Assembly (NCBI GenBank): GCA_029721515.1
Contig: CM056570.1
Coordinates: 2,736,533 to 2,800,532, forward strand
DNA length: 64,000 bases
Direction of reading: 5' to 3'
Source: Synanceia verrucosa
Lineage: Eukaryota; Chordata; Actinopteri; Perciformes; Synanceiidae
The notes below the pieces were generated by a model that made no database searches, was not told the DNA's origin, and saw only the letters and a list, made by a program, of their open reading frames with translations. How positions within the stretch are numbered: the stretch's first letter is position 1; the number at the start of each line of letters is the position of its first letter. Positions 38,896 through 64,000 of the stretch are shown in pieces. A program made the position numbers and the translations under genes.

Positions 38896-39777
38896 ATGGC
38901 CAAATACATCACAAGCCTTGATGTGTCCCTTAATGAAAGCGAGGAGCAAATCCTCATGCAGAAAGGCTTCAAGAAACTCCCTGCTAATCTGAACCAAGGG
39001 TCAGGAGGAAATAACATCCATCTTTGGTACAAAAAAGGGTCAGAAGCAATCACCAGGGTTCAAGCTACATTCAACACTGACATGTGTGGTGGATTGATCA
39101 GCACAGGGTTCACAAAGATCCCTAAAAATCTCAATGCTGGTGTATGGGATAGCAGCCAGATCTTCCTCTGGTACTTCAGAGGGTCTGGAGAGTATGATAT
39201 TCCCATAGTGGACATTGATGTCACTACAGGTGCAGAAACTGGAGCCACCAAGTTTCTTCATGGCTGGGAGAGAGTGACCTGTGATCTGAACCGTGGTGCT
39301 GGAGGAGCCTGGATCCACATCTGGGTGCAGAGAGAGAAACCTACCTATGTCTGTGATGTCACTGCCACTGATTCCTTCACATCAGACACCTACAACTTCA
39401 ACAACGGCTACATCCGCTTGGATGAAGATACTAACAGGGGAGCAGGAGGAAAATATGTCTTCATCTGGTACCGTCAGTCCCTCAACTCCAAGCTGGGCCT
39501 CACTGGTCTGAACGTCTCCACCAATGATGACCAGTATTATGCCCTTCAGCAGCAAGGGTATACACCAGTGTCTGTTAACCTCAATGAGGGAACCAAAGGG
39601 CAGCCGGTGTACCTGTGGTTCAAGAAAGATCAAGTCAACAAACCCATCAAGGCCGTCAGCCTGCTTCTCAACTCTGCTGCTGTACAGGAGTACAGTGCTG
39701 CTGGTGCCACAGTTATCCAAAGAAATCTCAACAGTGGCAATAGCGGCTTCACTGAGAACATCAGTTATTTTCAGTGA
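38896..39777 (+). CDS. Tandem MABP-like beta-prism repeat protein, 293 aa
   Basis: Intact single-exon CDS. The ATG at 38896 has A at -3 and G at +4 and follows a good acceptor. Six repeats of 47-52 residues each carry LN-x-G-(x)-GG-x-x-(I/V)-x-(L/I)-W-(Y/F): LN at residues 32, 79, 131, 229 and 278, with TN at 179. The last repeat ends early. This is the signature of MABP (MVB12-associated beta-prism) domains, in which three such repeats form one prism. Six therefore suggest two prisms in one chain. From the chosen ATG there is no signal peptide or membrane segment, so a soluble cytosolic protein is predicted. The fold is shared with jacalin-type lectins and the MVB12 MABP domain binds acidic lipids, so carbohydrate or membrane binding is possible. 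I do not know a named orthologue. A poly(A) signal follows at 40308. Confidence 0.85.
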   Translation: MAKYITSLDVSLNESEEQILMQKGFKKLPANLNQGSGGNNIHLWYKKGSEAITRVQATFNTDMCGGLISTGFTKIPKNLNAGVWDSSQIFLWYFRGSGEYDIPIVDIDVTTGAETGATKFLHGWERVTCDLNRGAGGAWIHIWVQREKPTYVCDVTATDSFTSDTYNFNNGYIRLDEDTNRGAGGKYVFIWYRQSLNSKLGLTGLNVSTNDDQYYALQQQGYTPVSVNLNEGTKGQPVYLWFKKDQVNKPIKAVSLLLNSAAVQEYSAAGATVIQRNLNSGNSGFTENISYFQ

Positions 39778-40307
39778 AAGCCTGAGAAAGCCTTCTGGTA
39801 GCAGAGCAGATAATCCCCAGTGGAAAGCAAAGTTCAGCAGTGATGTTCAATCATTTTGGTGATGGCCTCTTTCGCTTTTTTTCTCTTTTTCTTTATGAAA
39901 CGATGTGATTAATTGTATAAAAGTCACACAGTAATATCAAAAAGTATCAATGGTATCAATGGTACATGGGTTCTAATATTAAGTATGCTGATTTAGACAA
40001 ATAATAACTGAAAGTTAAGGAGAAAAGATGAGTTTTATATTGGGATTAATGTCCCCAGTTGTTAATCCGGAGGAAGCAGCGACTCGCTGAATCATTTTGA
40101 TGGCCTCTTTCACTTTTTTCTTCTTCAGTAATATAAAACAAAGTGAGTAGTTATATTACAGTAAAACTACAAGTGGTGTTAGAAAATATCAATGGTGTAT
40201 GGGTTCAACTGAAATCAACTATTTCAAAAGGTTTTCAGCAACAATCTTAATGAATGATTGAATATTTAGACTCTGTATCTCTTTATTCTGCACATTTCCC
40301 ACTTTTC

Positions 40308-40313
40308 AATAAA
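40308..40313 (+). terminator. Poly(A) signal of the beta-prism gene
   Basis: AATAAA 531 nt past the stop codon, followed by a GT-rich stretch. The 3' UTR contains two similar blocks around 'tttggtgatggcctctttcgc' (39855) and 'ttttgatggcctctttcac' (40096), a partial internal duplication. Confidence 0.65.
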
Positions 40314-40504
40314 GACAGCTTTGCATGCAAAGTGTTTGCTTCAGACTCTTCACTTTGAGTATTTAATGTGTTTTTCATCATCTTAGTCCCATCACTGTTA
40401 TCATGCCAACAAACCAGGGCCCATATTTATTAAACAGCTAACTGAACTGAAAGTGACAATGTGAACAGTGGTGGGAGAAGTAATCTCTGCAAATTCCTGC
40501 AAAA

Positions 40505-40725
40505 AGTTAAAGAACAAAACACAAAATAAAATAAACAATAAAATATAAATGAATACAAAATAAAATAAATGATAAAATATAAATGAATACAAAATAAAAT
40601 AAATAATAAAATATCAATGAATACCAAATGAAATAACAAATAAAATATGAATGTCTGCTCGGGTCCTAATAACTCACAAAATAGGAATGAATACAAATTA
40701 AAATAAATAATACAATATTAAAGCT
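40505..40725. repeat. AT-rich minisatellite, left array
   Basis: Tandem units of about 30 bp built on 'aaaatataaatgaatac' and 'aaaataaaataaa'. The same unit makes the array at 42030-42235. Confidence 0.8.
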
Positions 40726-42029
40726 CGTCTACTATTTCAGAGAGCTAGCAAGATTTGAAAGTGGCACCTCCTCTCAGCCTCCTCTCAGCTCCACACTCTC
40801 CTCCCCCTCCCATCAGCGCCTTGTCCAAAGCTCCACCCCTTCAAACTGAACATCTGACAGTAGGATTCAGCAGGGAGAGGAGAGCTGATATGCTACATCA
40901 CGACAGTTGTAAAACGTCCCGTTCAAAGCCAATATATCAATGTCATTTTGTCACCTTTATAATGCAGACAGACTGATGACTATGGCTGTGCAATATGGTA
41001 GCTATGGCATAATCCTATAACCTCTTCAATACAAGCCGCACTGACAACCAGTTTACAAGCACAGATAAGCTAGCATGAGCAAGTTAGCACTGAGCTAAAG
41101 GCCCAAACAAACACGGCGGAACGGACACGGAGTGCACAAAGCTCAAATTTTCCAACCTCTGCTCCACACTGTTGTCACACAAAACACTGCTCAGCAATTA
41201 TTTTTCACATTGACCCACTTTAAATGTGACTGATTCACAGAAATTTCACAGGAAACGGCTAGCGGCAGAGCGCTCCACTATGGAAGCTTTGAGCTAAACG
41301 GACATCCAGATCTGTGAGCACCTTTATAATGCAGACACTGGAGTCTATGACTGTGCAATATGTTCAAAATGTCATAACCTATGTCCTCTTCAATACATGC
41401 CGCACCTACGACTGGCTTACACCCACGGAGAGGCTGATGTTAGCATCGGCCTAATACACGCTACACCAGTAGCTAAGTTAGCAAACATTACATATTTCAT
41501 GAAAATAATAAGTCCTCCCAAAGTTAAACAATTACCTGTCCAACAGAATGAAAGCAGAATCTTCTACATCACTTTTCAGTCCCTTCAGATGTCTCAGTGT
41601 CTCCACTGATGTTCACTCTGGTTTGTCCTCTTAGCTTTATCCAGAGTTTTGTCTTTCAGTCTTTCTTCTCTTTGTCTGTTTAGCAGGGTGAGTCGTCAGA
41701 AATAACGCTGAAAGTGGTATTTTTGGCTGCATTTTCTCTAACATTGTTCCCTACAGAACAGATTTTCCTTCTAACTGTATTTCTGCAGAGGAGTGTGCTG
41801 GATGTTTCCAGAAACAGTGGGGGGGGGGGGTGAGCAGGACGAGACATGATTGGTTCTTCCACTCGACCGAGTGCCAGTTGATTGGTCAGAGTTTTTACAG
41901 TCCTGTAGCTGCTGATTCTTTTCCTTCCTTTTTCTGAACACATAATGTACTGACTGCTCTCAGGGTGAAGGACCATTTCACCCAGTAGAACAAAAAGTGT
42001 TTCTGAACATAATGACAGACTATAGCTTT
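40726..42029. repeat. Repeat segment with an internal duplication
   Basis: Contains two similar blocks, 40928-41043 and 41318-41403, each with 'ctttataatgcagaca', 'ctgtgcaatatg' and 'cctcttcaataca-gccgca', about 390 bp apart. It also has an 11-nt G-run at 41819-41830. No coding sequence. It is flanked on both sides by the same AT-rich minisatellite. Confidence 0.5.
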
Positions 42030-42235
42030 AATTAATACAAAACAAAACAAATCATTAAATATGAATGAATACAAAATAAAATAAATTATAAAATATGGAT
42101 AAATACAAAATTAAATAAATCATAAAATATCAATGAATACAAAATAAAATAAATCATAAAATATGGATAAATACAAATTAAATAAATCATAAAATATCAA
42201 TGAATACAAAATAAAATAAATAATAAAATAAAACA
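42030..42235. repeat. AT-rich minisatellite, right array
   Basis: Units such as 'aaaatatcaatgaatac' plus 'aaaataaaataaatcat', matching the left array in the same orientation. Confidence 0.8.
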
Positions 42236-43255
42236 ACATGCTCTGGCAATACCTTGCTTAATTATGACCATGCACTGAGGAAAACTTGAATTCAAGAGTG
42301 TCATTACAGTTGGACCGGTAGATCCAATGGGAGGGGAGGAGAGGGTGGAGGATGGGCTGTGATGGGCTGGTGGAGTGAAGGATTGAGCTGCTCTCTCTCT
42401 CTCAAATGGAAACCACTGCAATCGCTCCGCCTCTCATTCTTCTACACTAACCGCCACCTCACCCATCCCTCTGACACTTATTCAACATAGAAACCACCCC
42501 ACTGACGTTAGCTGTCGACAGGCTCGTACGCAGAGCCAGAACCAGCTCTCTGTGTATATTTGTGGTGTTTTACTGGTGCAGCGATGACAGAGGGGCAAAA
42601 GGAGACAAATAAAACAATGTCCTGCAATGGTTTACAACCAGGGCAAACTGGAAACAACTGACCTAGCTGCCGATGCTTTTTAAACTGGACATTCAGTGAT
42701 CTGATCACAATAACCCTCCTCTTCTGTGAGTGTCTCCAGATCTCCATGGTGCAGCCACAGTCTTTTGATCGAGGCCAAGCACCATCTCTGCATCCTCAAA
42801 CGCACCAAATGACCTCTGCTGTCATGTCGGTGATGAGGCCTGAAAACACTGCCACCTGGTGGCAGAAACACTGAAAGCTGGACATTTGCTAACAGTCATA
42901 CCTTAATACATCATCACTGATTCAAATGCAATAATAAACCTTTGAGTTAAATGACAAATGTTATACTAGTTGGTTTATTTCACACAGGAGGAGGGCTGGC
43001 TGTTTGTCACGGCTCACTTGAAGCTACAAAAGCTTAGATAGATTATTCAAGGAGCAGTCAATGGATGACAAATATGGCAAACAAGAAATGTGATTTTATG
43101 CTGATGCACACCTTTTATGGTATGGAGATTTAATGGGATATCTTTCTAAGTTATTGTGAAAGAAAAACAATAATTATGTTTCCTATTTGGAGAGCCAGGT
43201 CTGTGTATGAACACCGTGATTGTTTTCCAGGTTCAAAGGGCCGCCACAATAGCTA
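42236..43255. other. Intergenic sequence
   Basis: No gene recognised. Includes 'gccacctggtggcagaaacac' at about 42850, which resembles a CTCF core (CCACCTGGTGGCA) but is unproven. Confidence 0.4.
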
Positions 43256-43312
<57 letters not shown>

Positions 43313-43328
43313 GTATATATATATATAC

Positions 43329-43371
<43 letters not shown>
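43256..43371. repeat. (AT)n microsatellite
   Basis: About 116 bp of alternating AT with a few TG and AC interruptions. Open frames through it (Tyr-Ile runs) are artefacts. Confidence 0.93.
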
Positions 43372-43586
43372 CTTCCACCCAGACAGACAAGAAGGAGCGC
43401 TACCGCAGATCATTCATACCATCAGCAATAAAACTTAACAACACAATCTGTACTCATCTCCATATCTCCATCACTGTCATTGTCATTGTTGTCACTGTTT
43501 TTTATATGCACTATCACTTTGCACAAAAAAAACTGCACTGCCACAATAATAATTGTGTTTAATCAACAGTTTCATTTATACAAGTA

Positions 43587-43673
<87 letters not shown>

Positions 43674-43880
43674 ATAAAGAACTAAATACAATGGAATAAT
43701 ATATATATATATATATATATACAGTATATATATATATAAATATGTAAATATTTTATTCTATTTTATTATTATTACTATTATGTCACTACTGCTTTTTTCT
43801 AACTACTTCAATGTGTCTGTGATTTTGTATATGCTGCTGTGGCAGGTGGGGGATGAATAAAAAACTATTCTATTCTATAT
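43371..43880 (+). mobile_element. LINE 3' end
   Basis: The plus strand reads TDKKERYRRSFIPSAIKL, the conserved last residues of L2-type ORF2. A 3' UTR follows, ending 'gggggatgaataaaaaacta' with (TATTC)-type tail. Two (AT)n arrays are embedded. Confidence 0.7.
43590..43671. repeat. (AT)n microsatellite
   Basis: About 41 uninterrupted TA units inside the LINE 3' end; a second shorter array is at 43700-43740. Confidence 0.93.
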
Positions 43881-44089
43881 ATAAACGTAAGTGCACACTG
43901 AAGCACTTACTTGCTTCTACACTTTCCCCCATTCACTTTGGATTTTGGACTATTGTGGAAAATAAGCACAACACAAGTTCATGATACTTAAACTATTTGT
44001 TTAGCAAGACAATCTTCGCAAATAGGCTAACGCTAGGCTATAAATGAACTACACAGCGGTCACATTGAGTGAGCAAACACGACTAATAT

Positions 44090-44480
44090 GTAATGACGGA
44101 CGAGTCGGCGTGATGACGTTTTGTAGTTCCATTTAGCCATTTGTTAGCAGCTGCCTTTTAATGACACGTGAAAGCGTCAAAATTTACGAGTGAGATATTT
44201 ACTGACGAGTTCATACACTTAATAACATACAAAAAAAATAATAAAAAAAACAACATTTACTTAGTAACGAGGGAACCGGAAGTGCTAAATATAACTCATT
44301 TCCGGGTTTTGGAGACTGTCACTGCTTCGTTTCCGCCGGCAAAAGCTACGTTTTGTTCAAGTTTCACTGGTACGTGGAGAAATATAGTTTAACATAACAG
44401 TTGTCAGTTACAGTTTACCTTTGTTTATTCCGCTGCGACGTTATTCCACATGTGTTTAATTTTGTTGCAGGTCTAATATC
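44090..44480 (+). promoter_or_regulatory. Promoter-like island without an identified gene
   Basis: CG-bearing sequence with a CRE-like TGATGACGTT (44111), ETS-like ACCGGAAGT (44275) and TTTCCGGG (44300), and CCGCCGGC (44333). A possible exon ends at GTTTCACTG|GTACGTGG (44369), and a possible acceptor 'tttgttgcag' lies about 100 bp on (44470). No coding frame was found in either direction. Confidence 0.3.
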
Positions 44481-46580
44481 TAGGGCACGAAGCGCTCATT
44501 CGACTGTAAACTATATGTAACTAACTAACTAAATGTTAAAGGAACTGCAGCCCACGAATTAGCCTAAATAATTTCCTGACAATGTGATGGATAAGAACCA
44601 GAGATGGGCCAGACTGTTAAATTTATCAAAATCTACTATCAGTTGGCCTTTGCTATGAATTAACTCAGCAAAACTGCAGCAGCTTGTTTCTTGGAAAAGT
44701 GATCTGTGGTTCAGTGGTTTACACTGACATCTGGTGGCGAAATTAGGTATGACACTAGATATGTCAAACTTAAAAAAAACGCTTGACTATTAAATGATTT
44801 CATTTAAAGTTGAGAAACACTTTTCACCCACAAAGCAACAGTTCAAATTAGCACAATCAGTGAAAAATAGAAGACAAGGGCAAGTGTTCCATAATTAATC
44901 TTTTCTGTATTCCTTTGCGGACACAACTGAACATAAATATTGAAACATATAAAGGTGGATGGCATCGTACAATATCCACAGGAGCAACACAGGGCGTTCA
45001 GAAGGAAAGATTAAAAAAATGTGTTTAAATCAGTTAAAAAAAAAACATAAGTACAAGGCAATGGAAAAATGAAATATGCTGATTTAAATTTAATTTCATC
45101 CAGTTAAAAAAATATGGTGTTCAGGGTTTTATATATGACATTTATGTAGACAAATAATTTAAAATTATAATATACCCACAGAGCTTTTATAGAGGTGCAA
45201 TATAAAATATTGCTTTTCCTTAAATAAATATTTTTAATTAGCATTTTAAAAATGTTGGCAGGTCCAAAATGAATATTTTTTTTTGTATCTCTGTGGCAGA
45301 TATCTGAGGCATAGCTCCCACTTTTTAACAAGGTGGGACATCATCAATAGCACCTTTAACAGACAGGAAACACAACTGTTGATAAGGAATCATTATAACT
45401 CATATATGCTGGATATTCCCATGCTACCAGTGCATGTTTTAGAGCTCAGTGTGAATAAACATTCAAGAAAATAATGTACATCATCTTCATTTGTTTTTCT
45501 TAAACCACTTGTATTTTTGCTCATAGTCAAACTTTTCTCTGCGATGCGTTTTTACTGTCATGACGTAGCTGTGTCTCTCAGAAGATGATCATAAATCCGC
45601 ATATAGAACAGGAGTTTTAGGGTTAGACACTGAAGGGTGAAAACATTGAGCACCGAAATGTGTAAACACAGGGTAAGAGCCTGAGTTTGTGGAGTTGACC
45701 TACTGTTGTTGCACATCCTGAAAACTACCTATAGATATTTCCATACCAGGAAATCTACTCATACAGAGTCAGACTGGTTCATGATGCCTTAATAATAGGG
45801 CACTTTGTACTTAAACCAGCATCACGTACTGGTTAATATTCTTTAAATATGTCTTATTAAGAGGAATGTGAGGATTAACCGTTTGCATTGAGGTAAATAT
45901 GCAGTTGTTAAATTATTGTTTTCAGTGAATTATGTGTGATACCAGGGTTTTTTCAAAATAATATAAACATTTAATGTGCTTTACAGTCTTGTCATGGGTC
46001 CACAGCGGAAAAATAATGGTAACATGAATTCAAAAATCATCTTTTGGCTCATTTATCATTAAAACATCACCCGCACCCATGATCCTAATGAGTCTATAGA
46101 GTCAAAATATAATCGCCAGAACAAGAAAACCTCTGGAACAAAAGCTACAAACATCAGGGAAACACATAAAGTACATATTCTGTTAAACTATAAATAAATA
46201 TTGTTGAGGGTTTTGAGCCCTCTACTGTTGAATCTGCAAGGTTCACGCCGTCATGTGATCTTTTGAGGAAAGTAAAAGTTCTTGTAATGCAAATAAACAT
46301 AAAGAAAAATAAAACCTTCAGGGTCCATGTTGAGAATAAGTCACCCTTAAAGATGAAATCCCACAACATACGATCATTTTTTTTGTTGTTTTTTTTTAAC
46401 TGTTGCTTTGAGCTCCTATTGGTTATACATAAATCTGACAGCTCAAATTAATGAGTCTTAATAAAACACCATCAGATGGTAATGCATGGAGCTCCCATGT
46501 TGCTGCAGATTGGAGTGGTGCTCTCATCCATCATGGTGTTGGTATTTAAACCGCTCTCTTCTGGCTGCAGGTGGAGGGTT
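44481..46580. other. Intergenic sequence and cnst 3' UTR
   Basis: The part nearest 46580 should be the 3' UTR of the minus-strand consortin gene. I could not identify a clear AATAAA for that strand. The rest is AT-rich without genes. Confidence 0.4.
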
Positions 46581-61179
<14,599 letters not shown>

Positions 61180-61400
61180 GGACGCCCTCAAACCAAGTCC
61201 TGCTTCCAGTTTTTCCTCCTTGTGCGTCAGGATCCAGAGAAAAACCTCCCTGTCATCCGTCCGCGTCTGGAAACCCTCTCATCCTGCTTGTTTACGGTCC
61301 AATCCGGGGACTCTGCGGCTGAAACATGCCTTCCTCCGTGTCACCTTATTTATTTCTGCCAGCATGTGGCTGGAGGCTGCCATCTCCTGGCAGATGTGTC
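61180..61400 (-). promoter_or_regulatory. cnst: Probable cnst 5' UTR and promoter region
   Basis: Upstream of the predicted ATG the minus strand is moderately GC-rich with CpGs (GACGCGGACGGATG near 61255-61268). No TATA box is seen. The transcription start is not located. Confidence 0.35.
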
Positions 61401-61584
61401 GCACTGGATCCTGCTGTTATGTAACAGGGAGGGTCACCTGATGGCTGTGAGGATGATGGACCGGATTACAGGGAAATAGTCCCCCAAAAACAAGCAGTGT
61501 TGTTCCCATTACATAAGAGTGAGTTCATCAGATTAGTCAGATTCACAGTGAAACACTACAGAGGTCTAGTGTTCCCTTAACATG

Positions 61585-62050
61585 TGGAATAATAGAATAG
61601 AATAGTTTCTATTGATCTCCCATGGGGGCAAATTCACTTGCTACAGCAGTGTAAACAATTTATAACAATAAAAAATAATCAACAGTAAATAATAGAATAA
61701 ATAATAATAATAATAAATATTTACTTTTTATTTAATAAATATTTTATATGTACTAAAAAAGAAAATACATATGTTTTTTATTGTTTGATGGTCAAATAAA
61801 TGTAATACAATAATTACATAAGAAATATGTATTATTTTTTATTTAGGCTATGAATGATGAAGTATAAAAATAGATGTAAAATACAAACAGTGAAAGTTTG
61901 CTGTGTAAATTAGTTTTTGTTGACAAATGACAGAAAGGAGTCCAGTGATGCTGTGTAGTCTTACCATTGTGCATAATAAGACAGAATAGAATAGAATGTA
62001 TTTTATTGATCCCCCATTGGGGGAAATTTACATGAAGCAAGTTATAAATT
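61585..62050 (-). mobile_element. Two LINE/SINE 3' tails
   Basis: 'aatagaatagaatag...attgatctcccatgggggca' (61588-61632) and 'agaatagaatagaatg...gatcccccattgggggaaat' (61982-62029) are reversed 3' tails of the type 'ATTTCCCC...GGGATCAATAAA(n)'. Bodies are not recognisable. Confidence 0.5.
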
Positions 62051-62781
62051 AGTTAAAACAACAATAATGAAATAATAGAATATTCAATCGTAGGCCTAAT
62101 TATAAATATTTACAGAAAAAATCAAATATATTTTAATAAAAAAATTAAATGAAACACAGTATTTAAGCTTTGAATATGATAATCGTCCTAAGTGTAAAAA
62201 AAAAAAAAACGACACGCCTCGACTAAACCTCTAAAATAAAGACACTTTCAACCACAAAGTAAATTATCAACAGCAATATGTGTAAGAATAAATATGTTAA
62301 TATACACCTTTGACATGTAAATAAACAATGTTTGGGTTATGGAAATTTAAATATCCTGACTGGGTCATTTGTTACCTGAAGACAAATTCCTGAAGGAGCA
62401 CAGGTCCTTTTGATCATATATAATAACCGCGGATGCTTCATAAATAAATAAATACACTCATTTCCTGGATCAGATGTTCGAGTTGTGGATGGAATATCAG
62501 TTTTATTACTACATATAGTTGCCTATCATGTTGATAAATTCATATAGACAAACAGGAAATGAATGTGCTGAATTAATAGGCCTGCTACAGCTTGTCTCAT
62601 GAACCTCATGTGCTTTTAAATGATTTTTTTTTTTATTTTAACACATTTTCAGTTTCTTTTGCTAAATAACTTATTCAGGTTTTAAAAGACACAGAAGTGT
62701 TTGTGTTAGTTTGTGTTGCAGAGTGAGAGTTAATGAGACTGGAAATGAGGCAACAATGAGGAAGTGGGGCTGAAAGAGAGG

Positions 62782-62782
<1 letters not shown>

Positions 62783-62849
<67 letters not shown>

Positions 62850-62850
62850 T
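62783..62850. repeat. (GT)n(GA)n compound microsatellite
   Basis: About 22 GT units then about 12 GA units. Confidence 0.92.
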
Positions 62851-62942
62851 GAATCTTGCTTTCTAATTGCAGCTTCAGGGCTCGACTCTGCTCGCTCTGG
62901 TTACCTTTTCACATGAAAAGTCATCCTGTTGTTGTTGTCATT

Positions 62943-62943
62943 G

Positions 62944-62983
<40 letters not shown>
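62943..62983. repeat. (CG)n(CA)n microsatellite
   Basis: GCGCGCG followed by about 17 CA units; a Z-DNA-prone tract. Confidence 0.92.
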
Positions 62984-62985
<2 letters not shown>

Positions 62986-63117
62986 TGAAACAACAAAGCA
63001 GAACTTGCATAATGATTTTTATTCTTGCAAATCAAAGGTTGCAGTCACAAACAGAAAAATAACCGTGGCCGTTTCTATACAGTGACGTTCAACATGCTGA
63101 TTAATAGGTTTCAAGAA

Positions 63118-63119
<2 letters not shown>

Positions 63120-63167
<48 letters not shown>

Positions 63168-63168
63168 A
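63120..63168. repeat. (TG)n microsatellite
   Basis: About 24 TG units. Confidence 0.92.
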
Positions 63169-63562
63169 TTGATCTAGGTAGAAAACCACTCCGTCCTCTT
63201 CCTATTGGCTCACTGACTTCACAGAGCTCCTCAGACACCATGACGTTATTCCTCTAATGTAATTACCCCTCCATTACACTCAGAGGAGAAGCCACATTTT
63301 TTTATATTGGGCCTCCAATCATTCACTAATGTGTTCCAGTTTATTGATCACCATTCCCCGTATGGTGTTTCACTCACTGTTTCCAGAGTTTACTCTGCTT
63401 CACTTCTGTTCCTGCTGAATAATCAAACCAGTGTTTGCTTTCCGTTACTGGACACTTTTTTTTACATGGGTTTGAAATGATGTGGAATAAACACATTTAT
63501 TTTCATAATTGTTTTCAGCACCAAAATCTATACACAAAATGGAATATTCCTCTTTGAAAGCC

Positions 63563-64000
63563 TGCTCTTAAAGGGCCAGTGTGCAGCACTTAGGGGGACC
63601 ACGTTTTTAATGGGTTTTCATTCGTGTAGAATCACCTGAACATAAGACTTGTTGTGTTTTCTTTACCTTAAAATAAGCTGTTTATCTCTACATAGGGAGC
63701 AGGTCGTCTTTACGATTCCGCCATGTTCCTATGGTAGCCCAGAATGGACAAACCAAACACTAGCTCTAGATGCATCTGCGCCTTTTAACCCCAAGGTGAA
63801 GAAAGATCAACTTTTAAGGAAGTTTTTGTCTTTTTTAATGTAAAAAATCAAATACAAATCTCAGTAAAATGCACGGTGGAATCCTAAATAATGCAAGTTG
63901 CTCCAACATCTGTCTGATTCTTTAGCATGTAGTCACCTGAAAATAAGAGTTGTTGTGTTTTTGTTAGCTGGTAGAGTCCATTCAGATCTACACCATGTTG
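63563..64000. repeat. Dispersed fish repeat, running off the window
   Basis: 'aaagggccagtgtgcagcac', then 'ccgccatgttcctatggtag' and 'cagaatggacaaaccaaaca'. The phrase 'cacctgaa-ataag-(a)cttgttgtgttt' occurs twice (63632 and 63933), so the element is partly duplicated. Class unknown; no coding. Confidence 0.45.

Noticed and set aside
39382..39720. 112-codon minus-strand frame over the beta-prism gene
   Set aside because: Antisense shadow of an intact conserved repeat protein; no promoter or splice support.
43176..43562. 128-codon frame with long Tyr-Ile runs
   Set aside because: It is an (AT)n microsatellite joined to a LINE C-terminal fragment.

Overview
This window is vertebrate nuclear DNA, almost certainly from a teleost fish. 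Coding sequence is split into short exons with GT/AG boundaries. The introns are long and AT-rich, with many dinucleotide microsatellites, tRNA-derived SINEs, L2-type LINE remnants, and Tc1-, hAT- and TTAA-flanked DNA-transposon relics. The two conserved genes read as fish orthologues of SNAP25 and consortin.

Layout. (1) About 5.6-25.0 kb, + strand: a complete SNAP25 gene, probably the snap25b paralogue. It has seven constitutive coding exons' worth of sequence plus both alternative fifth exons (5a and 5b), giving 204 aa, followed by an AT-rich 3' UTR with several poly(A) signals. (2) About 26.0-38.2 kb: a transposon-dense stretch. It holds an L2-type LINE 3' end carrying a 44-bp minisatellite, a SINE, a decayed minus-strand LTR element whose integrase precedes reverse transcriptase (Gmr1-like order) with a SCAN-like Gag segment, a deleted Tc1 element, and nested LINE fragments on both strands. 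(3) About 38.57-40.31 kb, + strand: a compact two-exon gene with a TATA box, an intact 293-aa reading frame and a poly(A) signal. The protein is six tandem beta-prism (MABP-like) repeats and is the least characterised gene here. (4) About 40.5-46.5 kb: repeats, long (AT)n arrays and one promoter-like island near 44.3 kb with no recognisable gene. (5) 61.18-46.58 kb, - strand: consortin (cnst), reconstructed as eleven phase-compatible coding exons totalling 1233 nt (410 aa). It includes a SILK plus RVxF pair of protein-phosphatase-1 docking motifs and a C-terminal membrane segment. (6) 61.2-64.0 kb: upstream flank of cnst with microsatellites and repeat fragments.

The genes do not form an operon or an evident shared pathway. 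SNAP25 is a presynaptic Qbc-SNARE. Consortin is a trans-Golgi cargo receptor for connexins and a PP1-binding protein. The beta-prism protein is predicted to be a soluble carbohydrate- or membrane-binding protein, by fold only. I found no CRISPR array, prokaryotic system or canonical RNA gene. Exon borders were read by eye from splice consensus, phase and family similarity. No search or transcript evidence was available.
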